This document shows, piece after piece, positions 7,834 through 15,836 of a DNA stretch of 64,000 nucleotides (its first letter is position 1; each line of letters opens with the position of its first letter). The stretch is from Rhizobium sp. BK650 (lineage in GTDB: Bacteria; Pseudomonadota; Alphaproteobacteria; Rhizobiales; Rhizobiaceae), in assembly GCF_014195325.1 (NCBI RefSeq), contig NZ_JACIBK010000012.1:1-64000 (forward strand), given 5' to 3'. The notes under the pieces are model-generated. The model was not told where the DNA came from. It did no database searches and saw only the letters and a list, made by a program, of their open reading frames with translations. The translations under genes and the position numbers were made by a program.

Positions 7834-8379
7834 TCAGTGATTCAGGTTGAACCAGAACCGCTGCTTAGCGCCTTTTTCGTCAGGGATATCAAAGAAATAA
7901 GGGGCGGTGCGACGTGGCCGCGGCGTTGCGATCTGCTCGATGCAGCTATCGCCTCGTTCCCCGATGCTCCGCCGCATCACGACACCCCTTACGTTGGCGT
8001 CGTAAGTGCGCTGGCCTGCAGAGCGGCAAACATCGACTGACTTGATACATTGATCAGGTTCGCCCCTCCAGCCATCGTCTTTCTGCGAACTATAGCCCAC
8101 CGTCGTTCCCGCCGGGCAGTCTGCGTAGGTCTCGTGCCCCGGCTTGCCGGCATTGGCCTCATGGCAGATTGGCCACGAAAACCCCGGCTCCTTCATGGCC
8201 GTAATGAGTCTTGTCATAGGCGGTATGCAGTAGGGCACGCCGTGCCAGGACGGGTTCTGCGACGCTGCACAAAGCAGAACCTGGCATCCCCAGGATGCGT
8301 CCTCGGCATTCGCCGGCCTCACCGATGGCGCGAGGGCCGAACCAGCCATGATTGCGGCCCATATCAGCGTCGATCTCAT
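7834..8379 (-). CDS. TrbM-like secreted conjugation protein
   Basis: A 181-aa protein with a signal peptide (MRSTLIWAAIMAGSALAPSV, cleavage near PANAEDA). The mature N-terminus reads WGCQVLLCAASQNPSWHGVP and YCIPPMTRLI, which fits the TrbM pattern C-x-V-L-L-C ... W ... C-x-P-x-M. At least eight cysteines suggest disulfide bonding in the periplasm. GGAGC precedes the ATG. TrbM proteins accompany conjugation systems, but their biochemical role is unknown. It is the last gene of a five-gene minus-strand set of secreted proteins divergent from the mobilisation operon. Confidence 0.65.
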   Translation of the reverse strand: MRSTLIWAAIMAGSALAPSVRPANAEDASWGCQVLLCAASQNPSWHGVPYCIPPMTRLITAMKEPGFSWPICHEANAGKPGHETYADCPAGTTVGYSSQKDDGWRGEPDQCIKSVDVCRSAGQRTYDANVRGVVMRRSIGERGDSCIEQIATPRPRRTAPYFFDIPDEKGAKQRFWFNLNH

Positions 8380-8471
8380 TGTTCGCTCCTACAGATTGGT
8401 CATTGGATCTGCGCCCAGGTGCCGTTAATTTTCGCGAATGAGAGCAGCACGCCTGGTTGGCACGCCCACCT

Positions 8472-8783
8472 TCAGTACCCCTCGATCCCAAGGCGTTTCA
8501 GGATAGCGGCCGGATCGGTCTCGCACTGGCTCTTCCACTCGCGATGCTTGGCACAGGCATAGGCGTACTGGCTGAGATCGGCTGACGAGAGATCGGCAAG
8601 CTTGTTGCCGACAGCTTTCCACCGTTGCACCTCGGCAGGATCGCAACCGGCGCCTCCGGCCCCGCAAAAGTCGGGATCACGCTGCTCGGTCTGCTCCTGG
8701 GTAGCACCGTCCTGCGCAGTCGCTATCGGAGCGGATCCGGACACCAATATGAACGCAACAGCGGGTCCAATAAGGCGGCTCAT
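8472..8783 (-). CDS. Small secreted Cys-containing protein, unknown function
   Basis: A 103-aa protein with a signal peptide (MSRLIGPAVAFILVSGSAPI, cleavage after ATAQ). The mature part contains four cysteines (DFCGAGGAGCDPAEV, YACAKHREWKSQCETD) that could form two disulfides. GGAGGT lies four to five bases before the ATG. It starts directly after the stop of the first nuclease-fold protein, so the two are translationally coupled. No family is recognised. The context suggests an envelope component of the mobile element. Confidence 0.65.
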   Translation of the reverse strand: MSRLIGPAVAFILVSGSAPIATAQDGATQEQTEQRDPDFCGAGGAGCDPAEVQRWKAVGNKLADLSSADLSQYAYACAKHREWKSQCETDPAAILKRLGIEGY

Positions 8784-9407
8784 TCAACCTCCATGTACTT
8801 CGTTAGGGATCAGTGACGCGGCGGGGCCGACGGGCAAGGGCAGCGGCAAGTCGCCGTCAGGTTCCGACAAAGATGTCCTCGCCTTGTCCCCATTAGCCAT
8901 CGAGGCGGCGTAGAGCCAGGGAGGAAGCAGATCCGGCGACGACCAGACGCCATATCCGAGGCCGCGGGCTTTCCTCTCGATATCGAAATAAGCGGGAACC
9001 TGCGGCTCGCCGCGATAATTGAAGGCGTAGCCGATGCCTTCGGCGATCGCGGTTGCGGCAAGGTTCGTCTCACCGACAAAGCAATGGGCGAGGATTACGC
9101 CGTTCGCGTCACGAGCGATCGGTGCGCAGTTGACGTCCTGCCCAAGTGTACGGAGGATCATCCAGGCCCGAGAGACCTGACCGGCGGGCCAGCCGACGCC
9201 ATCGCTCGTTGCTGTCTGTTCTAGGCGAGGGGCTTCGTATCCAGCAAGCCGCACGGTCTGCCCGCTCATCTTGAATTCGACCGTCGTGGCGTCCACGACC
9301 TGAACTTTTCCATAGATCTGCCGGGGGATATCGGCAGACCCGTTTTGGGCCGGCGCGGCCGTCGCTGTCATGGTCAGCAACAGGATCGACAGTGAAACGA
9401 TTCTCAT
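8784..9407 (-). CDS. Secreted SNase-fold (thermonuclease-like) protein, degenerate active site (1 of 3)
   Basis: A 207-aa protein with a signal peptide (MRIVSLSILLLTMTATAAPA). The OB-fold of staphylococcal nuclease is recognisable: GKVQVVDATTVEFKMSGQTV, VRLAGYEAPR, VSRAWMILRTLGQDVNC, and a late AYFDIERKARGLGYGVWSS. The Arg before L-A-G-Y is kept, but the catalytic Glu after A-P is Arg and the second catalytic Arg (in D-x-x-G-R) is Val. Activity as a nuclease is therefore unlikely. The ATG overlaps the stop of the upstream paralogue (ATGA). A longer in-frame start at 9563 lacks a signal peptide and reads into the neighbour, so it was rejected. Confidence 0.7.
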   Translation of the reverse strand: MRIVSLSILLLTMTATAAPAQNGSADIPRQIYGKVQVVDATTVEFKMSGQTVRLAGYEAPRLEQTATSDGVGWPAGQVSRAWMILRTLGQDVNCAPIARDANGVILAHCFVGETNLAATAIAEGIGYAFNYRGEPQVPAYFDIERKARGLGYGVWSSPDLLPPWLYAASMANGDKARTSLSEPDGDLPLPLPVGPAASLIPNEVHGG

Positions 9408-10048
9408 CTTTGCGCGCCCTCTTGGCTGGCCAGGATTGCGACGGGGTGAGGCATGTCGGAGTAGGCCCACAGGCCGGCGCGTGCCGATCTTGCACTTTCT
9501 TCGGCCACCCTGTAGCCGGGGACGATCAGATGCCCGCTGGCGTCGATGGCGGCAAATCCCCACCCTTTAGCAATCATATAGGTTGCCAGATCATAGCGCC
9601 GCTGGCCTGATGTCGTTTGGCAGGCGACCACGGCATTGTTCTGATCGAGATCCTTGATGGTCGTGCAGACGGGCCTCGTGTCTTTGATCAATGCCTGCGC
9701 CATGATCAGGTTGAGCTCTCCGCAATCCCGGACGAGCCCAGGTGAAATTGTGACGGAAGAGCCGCGAAGACACGTTTGCAGGCCGTAGAGACGATATCGC
9801 CGCCCGCCGGAAAGCCAGGTGTCGCCGGTTTCGAATTGCGCTTGCGCGGGAAATGGGACGAAATCGGTTCGATCGCTTTCCTGACTGCCTGGCGCGGTCC
9901 GTTCGCTCTTAAGCGCCTGGACAGCGATGATCGGGCCCTTGAGGTGAGGTGGTTCTCGAAGACCAGTGCCGGCGAGCATCGGCATGATCGATAGGCCTGC
10001 AAAGAGGCCGGAAACCGCGAGCGTGGACATCACCATCAGGAACCTCAT
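9404..10048 (-). CDS. Secreted SNase-like protein, degenerate (2 of 3)
   Basis: A 214-aa protein with an N-terminal hydrophobic export segment (MRFLMVMSTLAVSGLFAGLS). After a ~50-residue linker it reads RYRLYGLQTCLRG, VCTTIKDLDQNNAVVACQTT, LATYMIAKGWGFAAID, and AEESARSARAGLWAYSDMP. These mark the nuclease fold, including the end-of-domain A-x-x-x-R-x-G-L-W signature. Catalytic Glu and Arg are not evident. Four cysteines are placed like those of the third paralogue. The start lies five bases after the upstream stop. Confidence 0.65.
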   Translation of the reverse strand: MRFLMVMSTLAVSGLFAGLSIMPMLAGTGLREPPHLKGPIIAVQALKSERTAPGSQESDRTDFVPFPAQAQFETGDTWLSGGRRYRLYGLQTCLRGSSVTISPGLVRDCGELNLIMAQALIKDTRPVCTTIKDLDQNNAVVACQTTSGQRRYDLATYMIAKGWGFAAIDASGHLIVPGYRVAEESARSARAGLWAYSDMPHPVAILASQEGAQR

Positions 10049-10053
10049 CGCGA

Positions 10054-10734
10054 TCAGTTCATTGAAGGATTGGCGCGATAGCGCTCACCGTAGGGATGCG
10101 TGAAGTGGGCGTTTGCCCAGAGCCCGGTTTTCGTTGTCTTGGCGCTTTCCTCTGCCGCAACATATTCCGGAAATACCGCGCGGCCGGCACGGTCACGGGC
10201 AGCAAACGCCAATCCCTTGGCGATAAGCACCTCCGACAGCGATTGTGCTTGGCCGTCCTTCACGAAAAAGCACTCCGCAAAGCGTATGGTCGGCGTGCCC
10301 GTGTTTTGCCCAAGGAAATGACACGGGAAAGCATTGCCGGCGGCTGCCTTGGCCTCGCCGAGCGTGGCCGTCAAACCGGCGAGTGAGACCATCGCGCATG
10401 TCGTCTGCAGGCCGGCGAATTCCACCTCTTCGAGCGACAGACAGCCTTGAGCACCCACCAGTTTGACGATGGTCCCGTCGGAGGCAAGAAACGCGCTCCC
10501 GCTTAGTGCGCCTTCAGGCATGATCGTTTGCAGGTCGAGCCGCTCGGCGATCGATGACGGATCGAGAATTTTCTGAGAGGCGGGGATCAGATCGTGCCCC
10601 TCTGCGTAAGCCTTCTGATAGGAGCTGACGATTCTCGAGATGGCATCGTCCCCTTGAGCGCGGACTGGGGCGTTCAGCGTGCATATACTGGCGCAGACGA
10701 GGAGGCGAGTAAGCTGCCGCGGACCGGGGTTCAT
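10054..10734 (-). CDS. Secreted SNase-like protein, degenerate (3 of 3)
   Basis: A 226-aa protein with a signal peptide ending near APVRAQGDD. The C-terminal ~150 residues follow the same plan as its downstream neighbour: VKLVGAQGCLSLEEVEFAG, TTCAMVSLAGL, FPCHFLGQNTG, AECFFVKDGQ, LIAKGLAFAARD and EESAKTTKTGLWANAHFTHP. The canonical substrate-binding and catalytic residues of thermonuclease are not recognisable. It is first in the minus-strand operon. Its promoter must lie in the 127-bp divergent gap shared with the mobilisation operon. Confidence 0.65.
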   Translation of the reverse strand: MNPGPRQLTRLLVCASICTLNAPVRAQGDDAISRIVSSYQKAYAEGHDLIPASQKILDPSSIAERLDLQTIMPEGALSGSAFLASDGTIVKLVGAQGCLSLEEVEFAGLQTTCAMVSLAGLTATLGEAKAAAGNAFPCHFLGQNTGTPTIRFAECFFVKDGQAQSLSEVLIAKGLAFAARDRAGRAVFPEYVAAEESAKTTKTGLWANAHFTHPYGERYRANPSMN

Positions 10735-10861
10735 GCTTCAATCCGTCATCAATTGGCTGTCGCATACATACACAAAATTATACTGCAGTGCAAGTCTGGA
10801 AATACCGTCAGGATTGCGATATGTCTGCTCTGACACTCAAAGGTGCGCAGGGAGAAGGTAG

Positions 10862-11260
10862 ATGTCTGTACATCGAAAGGCCGTCAGGATCGTGATGTTT
10901 CCCTTCAGGGCAATGTGGTTTCTCGTTTTAGTCGTCAACTTTCTGGTCGTCGCGACTGTATGCGCGATGATCGCTGCCTTCCTTGCCTACGGATTTGCAC
11001 TGACGATGTCATACCTCTTGCTACCGACGGAATGGACGCGGGCGCTCTGGCACTGGGCAGCGGACCTTTATGCGCAGTCCCGCTGGTTCAAGGGCGCGGT
11101 AATCACCTTCTTCGTGCTCCTTTTCCTGCCGATCCTGGAGGTCTGGCCCGGCCGCGATCCCGAGACAGAGGCGGCCCGCAAGCGGCAGGCCAAGAGGATC
11201 GACGATGATCTGGCCGCGGCCCGGCTGCAGGCGCTGAGCCAAGCCAAGCTTCGAGGATGA
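10862..11260 (+). CDS. Membrane protein leading the mobilisation operon
   Basis: A 132-aa protein with two hydrophobic segments near the N-terminus (FRAMWFLVLVVNFLVVATVC and MIAAFLAYGFALTMSYLLL) and a third (AVITFFVLLFLPILEV). A basic, Arg/Ala-rich cytoplasmic tail follows (EAARKRQAKRIDDDLAAARL). GGGAGAAGG precedes the ATG. It lies seven bases upstream of parA. No family is recognised. Its position suggests a membrane anchor for the ParA/relaxase complex, which is inference. The gap 10735-10861 before it may hold both divergent promoters. Confidence 0.6.
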   Translation: MSVHRKAVRIVMFPFRAMWFLVLVVNFLVVATVCAMIAAFLAYGFALTMSYLLLPTEWTRALWHWAADLYAQSRWFKGAVITFFVLLFLPILEVWPGRDPETEAARKRQAKRIDDDLAAARLQALSQAKLRG

Positions 11261-11267
11261 GGGCTCT

Positions 11268-12017
11268 ATGACAGGCAAACCACTTTCGCTCTCCATTTCG
11301 ACCTTCAAGGGTGGCGCCGGAAAGTCGACCTTGAACGTCAATCTTGCAGCCGAGTTCGCCGAGCAGGGACACAGGACTTTGCTCATCGATTGCGACGAGC
11401 AGGAATCCTCGACGCGCTGGTACAATATCTCGATGAAGAGAGGGCTGCTGCCGACCGACGGCAGGCTGCTGCATCTGCGGGTCGCGCCGGACGACCGGTT
11501 CGCAGATCGCCTCGAGCAAGCACCTGCAGCCGACATCCGCATCTACGATGTCGGCGGATACGTCCACCAACGGGCAATCGAAGTCTATCACGAGTGCGAT
11601 GCAGTCCTTATTCCTGTCATACCCGAGCCGACGGCCGCGACATCGGCCATCAAGGTGGCGACGATCCTGAAAGAGATTTCCAGGAAGCGGGTGCAGGGTT
11701 CTATTCCCTATGCGGCGATCTGGAATTATGTGGACATGATCGCGCTTAAGCATAACCGCTCCCTTCCGGAGGTGCATGCCATCCTGACGAGCGGCCGCAT
11801 TCCGATCGCGGAGACGGTCATCCGGAAGAGCAATCATTTCAGCGACGTCGGCGCCGGCTTCGGGTCGCTTTATTCCAAGCTCGCCAGTATCGAGAACAAT
11901 CCGGCGCTGACGCCGTCGGCCAAGCGGCGCGCCTCAGAAAGCGTGCTTGACGCGATAGATCTCGTAAAAAAGATCAACAACGAGTTCATCACCCTTCTCC
12001 AGGCGGAGGCTGCCTGA
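11268..12017 (+). CDS. ParA-family ATPase of the mobilisation operon
   Basis: A 249-aa P-loop ATPase. The deviant Walker A is STFKGGAGKSTLNVNLAAEF (residues ~9-28), followed by LLIDCDEQESSTRWYN and the switch-I-like region. The Walker B equivalent is ADIRIYDVGGYVHQRAIE, with Gly-Gly in the usual place. Such ATPases act in plasmid partition, or, when next to relaxase genes (VirC1-like), in bringing the relaxosome to the transfer channel. No ParB gene is present, and an RHH protein, MobC and a relaxase follow, so the transfer role is favoured. GAGGG precedes the ATG. Confidence 0.85.
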   Translation: MTGKPLSLSISTFKGGAGKSTLNVNLAAEFAEQGHRTLLIDCDEQESSTRWYNISMKRGLLPTDGRLLHLRVAPDDRFADRLEQAPAADIRIYDVGGYVHQRAIEVYHECDAVLIPVIPEPTAATSAIKVATILKEISRKRVQGSIPYAAIWNYVDMIALKHNRSLPEVHAILTSGRIPIAETVIRKSNHFSDVGAGFGSLYSKLASIENNPALTPSAKRRASESVLDAIDLVKKINNEFITLLQAEAA

Positions 12018-12022
12018 GCGCG

Positions 12023-12427
12023 ATGTCGAGGGAAAGAACACCGGCTGGCAACATTCTCGCCCTTGCCCGATCAAGAGAAGACCAGGCGAGGGACGTGGAG
12101 CAGGATGCAACCTCCTACATGCCGACCAGCCTCGATCTCGAAAAGCTGATGCCGAGGGATTCTTCCCAGGCGCAGGAGCCGAGCGTCGATGCGGAACCAA
12201 GATCAGAGAACCGCCGTCCTCCAACCAAAAGCAGAACTCGGGAGGAGCGGCAGATAAGGGTCCAAGCTGATGTGAACGTGGCGTCGGTCAAGCGAAAGCG
12301 TATTTCCCTCTACCTCGACGACGAGGTGCTGACGAAGATTTTCCACGTATCGCTGGAACGACATGAGCAGCTCTCCTCGGCGACCCACACACTGATCCTC
12401 GAAGCGCTAAAGGCAAGGGGGCTGTAG
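12023..12427 (+). CDS. Ribbon-helix-helix accessory protein of the mobilisation operon
   Basis: A 134-aa protein. The first ~85 residues are polar and probably disordered. The C-terminal 45 residues read KRKRISLYLDDEVLTKIFHV followed by SSATHTLILEALKARGL, a typical ribbon-helix-helix DNA-binding unit. It is six bases downstream of parA and four bases upstream of the MobC-like gene. A relaxosome or operon-repressor function is inferred from these neighbours. Confidence 0.65.
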   Translation: MSRERTPAGNILALARSREDQARDVEQDATSYMPTSLDLEKLMPRDSSQAQEPSVDAEPRSENRRPPTKSRTREERQIRVQADVNVASVKRKRISLYLDDEVLTKIFHVSLERHEQLSSATHTLILEALKARGL

Positions 12428-12431
12428 GCAG

Positions 12432-12830
12432 ATGCGTGAGCCGCCGATCATGTTCCGTCTACCGGCCCATGTCCTCGGCAACGTGGAGTTGCTTGCCAGC
12501 CGGCTCGACATTTCCGTCAACCTCGTCGCAAAGCTCATCGTCACCAGGGAGATCATGCATATACCCGCAATCCTTGAAGAGCACGACCGGCAGCTCGCAA
12601 ACATGCATCAGTTCCTCCGCGAGCTCGCTTTTCGCAACGAGGAGTTTCTGTCGGAAGAGGGTGAGCAAGCCGTTCTCGCCGAGGCCATCATGGCAAAGCT
12701 CGATGACGTGATGCGCGCTCTCGATTCCATCCGCAATGCAGCCTTCGTTCGATCGTCCACCTTTATCGCCGACCTGATCAGGAAACACGATGGACGATCT
12801 GCCCAGACGTCGTTCAGAGTCCAGGCCTGA
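12432..12830 (+). CDS. MobC-like mobilisation accessory protein
   Basis: A 132-aa mostly helical protein beginning MREPPIMFRLPAHVLGNVEL. The N-terminal segment LPAHVLGNVELLASRLDISV with LVAKLIVTREIM resembles an RHH/MobC DNA-binding motif. The remainder is a long amphipathic helix (EEHDRQLANMHQFLREL onward). It overlaps the relaxase start by 41 bases, so the two are translationally coupled. MobC proteins help melt oriT for the relaxase. The family call rests mainly on position and size. Confidence 0.55.
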   Translation: MREPPIMFRLPAHVLGNVELLASRLDISVNLVAKLIVTREIMHIPAILEEHDRQLANMHQFLRELAFRNEEFLSEEGEQAVLAEAIMAKLDDVMRALDSIRNAAFVRSSTFIADLIRKHDGRSAQTSFRVQA

Positions 12831-14811
12831 AGGCCGCAGGCTGCCGAGTTATTTCGATCTCATCGAGGACGAGCTTCGACGGCGCGGTGGCGGTGGGGCC
12901 GGCAAAACGACAAAGACGCCGGAGAGGACAAAAGCGGGACTGCCGGTGCGCCACGCCGGTGCGGCAACAGCATTCAGCCGGGCGCGTGGCAATAACGCCG
13001 TCGTCGTCAAGGTTCTGGCGTACGGCGCCGGTGCTTCCTCGGCTCGCAACGTGCTTGCCTATCAAAGCAAGGAAGAAAAAGCCCATGATCAGAATGGCTG
13101 CGAAGTCAACGATCTCAATGCGGCGGTGCGCTCTTGGGAGCGGGAGTTCGGAAACCGAAAAGGAAGCAAGGACATTCTACGGCTGACCTACGAGCTCGAA
13201 AATACCAATCGGGAACACGTCGCCCATGCCCTCGGCGCGCTCGCGGATGAAGGGTTTCGGCATGTCGGCGATATCGATCGGACTTATGCGTTCAGCGTCA
13301 GCGAAGGCGTGAACGGCAACACCCGTCTCCAATTCGCGCTGGTCATCGCCCATGAAAAGAAAGACAGGTCGGATCGAAGTAGCCGCAATCGCATCGCTGC
13401 GGAAACTGATGAGGTCCATGCGATCGACGCGCGCGTGAACAAGGCTTTGCGCACGCAAGGGATCACGCCGGTCTCGCGCTATCCGGCGGAGTTTTCGAGC
13501 GGCCCAAAGGGATTGATCGCGACGCTGCATGCGATGCAGCGCGCAGGCGCGGAGGTGACGCTTTCAACGAAGACGCAGATCGAGGAGCGTCCGGGAAAGA
13601 GCGGACGTTACAGCCAGGGCGTAAATCGGCGCGAAGTCACCACCAGTGATCACAAGCAGCTCACGGCCGAGGGCAAGATCGTCGGCACGCTGATGCAGAC
13701 GCGCCAGCCTCGCGACTTCATGCATCTGTTGGTGTCGGGACCGGCCAATGTCGATCGTGATCGGTTTATCATGGCTGGCCGCGACTTCCTGAAGGAGCAG
13801 TTTTCAGGTCACCGCTATGCCTATGCGATCCATAACCGCAACAACCCGGACAAGCATCCGCACCTGCATGTGATCGTTGCGCTGCGCAACGCCGGCGGCA
13901 AGATGCTCAATCCCAATATCCGCGACTTCACCGAGTGGCGCTCCCGCTTCGCCGAAAAGGCGCGAGCGCGCGGAATAGCGCTCGATCGTCAAAAGCGCGC
14001 CGATCGTGCTGGTCCACCGCCCATCAAACGATGGGAATGGGAGATATTTCGCCGTATGGGCGCGACGGCCCCAAGCAATGTCGTCGAAAAGGTGATCTCC
14101 AAGCTTCGCGATACGCCGACCGCGCCGAAGCTGGAAGAAGCAAGACGGCGGCTCGAACAAAGCCGGCGCTCAGTCGCGCGCGTCATTCAAATGCTGGAAG
14201 GCGTCGCCAAGGATCGAGGAGCGCCCCGCACGGCGCGGGAACTCAGTCAGGATCTGTCGAACGGCCTGCAGCGCGAATACCGGCGGTTGGAAATAGCCGT
14301 GCGCGAAGGACGTGATCCCACTCGAAAGAAAGGTGAAGAACATATGTTGCGATCCACACCCATCAGTGCCGCTCAGGCAGAAGCTGCAAAGGAGACGCTG
14401 GCGAACGCCGCCATCAGCGGCGCGGCGAGGATCGCCAATCCTGCCGATCGACAGCTCTTCGAGCAGGCGACGGAGATCATCGGCAAGGTAGTTGGAGTGC
14501 AGCTCGATTCGCGGGTTGTGAAGAATCGGGAGCGTGGCGAACCAGGCAAGGATAAACGTACCTCGGATGGCCCGGAAACGAAATCGGCCGTGGGACGCGA
14601 CCACATCGCGGAGCAAGGGGTCGTCAACAAAACTTCGAACAACCGCTCCGTCGATGCTGCACGCATCGCCTGGTCAAATGCCGAAAACGATAGGTCAGAA
14701 AACGAGCCGGCTGATCGGGAGCGCCAGCAGATTCGAACGAACAACCGCGAGATACCGAGATCGATCAAGCTTCGCCCACCCCAGGAAAAGGATCGGGACC
14801 GCAGCCGGTGA
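12790..14811 (+). CDS. MOBP-type relaxase
   Basis: A 673-aa conjugative relaxase. The N-terminal domain contains SARNVLAYQSKEEK, where Tyr91 is the likely DNA nucleophile. The metal-binding histidine motif is NPDKHPHLHVIVAL with His356, His358 and His360 (the H-x-H-x-H of motif III), preceded by GHRYAYAIHNRN. The C-terminal 270 residues are charged and low-complexity, as is common for the channel-recruitment part. AGGAAA lies five to six bases before the ATG. The gene closes the mobilisation operon. No T4SS genes lie in the window, so transfer would need channel genes located elsewhere or supplied in trans. Confidence 0.85.
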   Translation: MDDLPRRRSESRPEGRRLPSYFDLIEDELRRRGGGGAGKTTKTPERTKAGLPVRHAGAATAFSRARGNNAVVVKVLAYGAGASSARNVLAYQSKEEKAHDQNGCEVNDLNAAVRSWEREFGNRKGSKDILRLTYELENTNREHVAHALGALADEGFRHVGDIDRTYAFSVSEGVNGNTRLQFALVIAHEKKDRSDRSSRNRIAAETDEVHAIDARVNKALRTQGITPVSRYPAEFSSGPKGLIATLHAMQRAGAEVTLSTKTQIEERPGKSGRYSQGVNRREVTTSDHKQLTAEGKIVGTLMQTRQPRDFMHLLVSGPANVDRDRFIMAGRDFLKEQFSGHRYAYAIHNRNNPDKHPHLHVIVALRNAGGKMLNPNIRDFTEWRSRFAEKARARGIALDRQKRADRAGPPPIKRWEWEIFRRMGATAPSNVVEKVISKLRDTPTAPKLEEARRRLEQSRRSVARVIQMLEGVAKDRGAPRTARELSQDLSNGLQREYRRLEIAVREGRDPTRKKGEEHMLRSTPISAAQAEAAKETLANAAISGAARIANPADRQLFEQATEIIGKVVGVQLDSRVVKNRERGEPGKDKRTSDGPETKSAVGRDHIAEQGVVNKTSNNRSVDAARIAWSNAENDRSENEPADRERQQIRTNNREIPRSIKLRPPQEKDRDRSR

Positions 14812-14824
14812 GAGACGACGATTG

Positions 14825-14959
14825 ATGACAAATAAATCCGACAATCCACGGCGCAACTTGGAGGAGCAGTTCTGGTCACTCCCGCAACGGATTCTGGAAC
14901 TCTGCAGTTGGAACCGCTATCCCGAGGGAATCGCTGCGATTGGCTTCGACCAGCACTGA
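14825..14959 (+). CDS. Short hypothetical protein after the relaxase
   Basis: A 44-codon frame starting MTNKSDNPRRNLEEQFWSLP and ending in GFDQH. GAGAG precedes the ATG at 14825, 13 bases after the relaxase stop. No family is recognised. The short distance suggests translation from the same message, but a chance frame is possible. Confidence 0.35.
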   Translation: MTNKSDNPRRNLEEQFWSLPQRILELCSWNRYPEGIAAIGFDQH

Positions 14960-15087
14960 GGCTTCGTTGAGGTCGCAAGATCCTGATCTGGGCTATTCTG
15001 CTGAGTGAAATTCCATGCCCCAAGCTCATCGAGCTAAGATTTGGTTCTGGCCGCAGGTTCGGGGGATAAAAACCCATGCCTCAGATT

Positions 15088-15110
15088 AGGTTAAAAACTG
15101 CGACTAACCT
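15088..15110. repeat. Inverted repeat AGGTTA-N11-TAACCT in the gap after the relaxase
   Basis: A perfect 6-bp inverted repeat overlapping the stop codon of the convergent gene at 15104. The gap 14960-15103 also contains GATCCTGA near 14979-14986, which shares ATCCTG with IncP/Ti nic sites. It could belong to an oriT or a terminator; neither can be shown from the sequence. Confidence 0.25.
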
Positions 15111-15742
15111 GTTCGTCGAAGAACCAGCCCCAGTGATCTTTCGATGGCGGTCCGAAGGCTCTGCACGTCCGGGATGTCCGCGAGATAAGAAAGTCCGGAT
15201 ATATCTCGCGGTCTAGAAACAGTCGGATCAGTTCGCCAGCCGCGGTATTGAATGCTTGTGATGTCTGCGTCCAAGGCGTCGAGAATCCTTGCTGGGGAGC
15301 TACTCACAAACACGGTTCTGCTCTTGTCGGCCCCGTACCATGCTGTCGCTCTCAAGAGCATTTCAATGTTGGTCTTGGCTCGCGGATCATTTCGATGGGC
15401 AAATTCCGTTCCGTCATGTGAGGGACAATGACATGCCATCCAGAAATCGGGCGAAGCTCCGCGGACCCTCAGCAACTCGTCGAGCATCCTTGTCAAGGCG
15501 GCATATTCCAACCACCCGTCGGACCCCGCGGTCATTCCCGTTTGGTGCGAGATGAACCCAAAGCCAACATCCTGTTCGCGCAACTGCTTCAACATCTCAA
15601 CAAGTTCATCGTTGATATCGCCGAGCGTCAGATCCCTTGCAGGATTCTCGCGCTTTAAGAGGATATCATCGCGCTCGAGAACGACGAAGCCGGCCGAGCC
15701 GATTTTCCGAAAGATGCAAAACAGGTCAAGTTCATCGGTCAT
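15104..15742 (-). CDS. HAD-like protein related to histidinol-/heptose-phosphatases, motif I altered
   Basis: A 212-aa protein that follows the HisB-N/GmhB layout: an N-terminal FVVLERDDILLKREN, then GFGFISHQTGMTAGSDGWLE, then WMACHCPSHDGTEFAHRNDP with KTNIEMLLRA, then FVSSSPARILDALDADITS. The middle blocks correspond to motif II (here SHQ-T for S/T-N-Q) and the Cys/His-rich loop of GmhB. Motif I should be D-x-D-G-T; here it is E-R-D-D-I, so the first nucleophilic Asp is Glu. It may be inactive or act on a different ligand. The context (mobile segment) gives no pathway. Confidence 0.5.
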   Translation of the reverse strand: MTDELDLFCIFRKIGSAGFVVLERDDILLKRENPARDLTLGDINDELVEMLKQLREQDVGFGFISHQTGMTAGSDGWLEYAALTRMLDELLRVRGASPDFWMACHCPSHDGTEFAHRNDPRAKTNIEMLLRATAWYGADKSRTVFVSSSPARILDALDADITSIQYRGWRTDPTVSRPRDISGLSYLADIPDVQSLRTAIERSLGLVLRRTG

Positions 15743-15836
15743 AAGGGGTCACCAAAGCTGTAATGAGTTTGCTCCTCAAAAGAGTGTCGTAAAAGTCAGC
15801 CCGTCAGGCAGGTGAAGCGTGGCCATCTTGGATAAA

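Noticed and set aside
11268..12427. Plasmid partition system (parA with a parB)
   Set aside because: The protein after ParA is a short RHH protein without ParB features, and MobC and relaxase genes follow, so a transfer role fits better.
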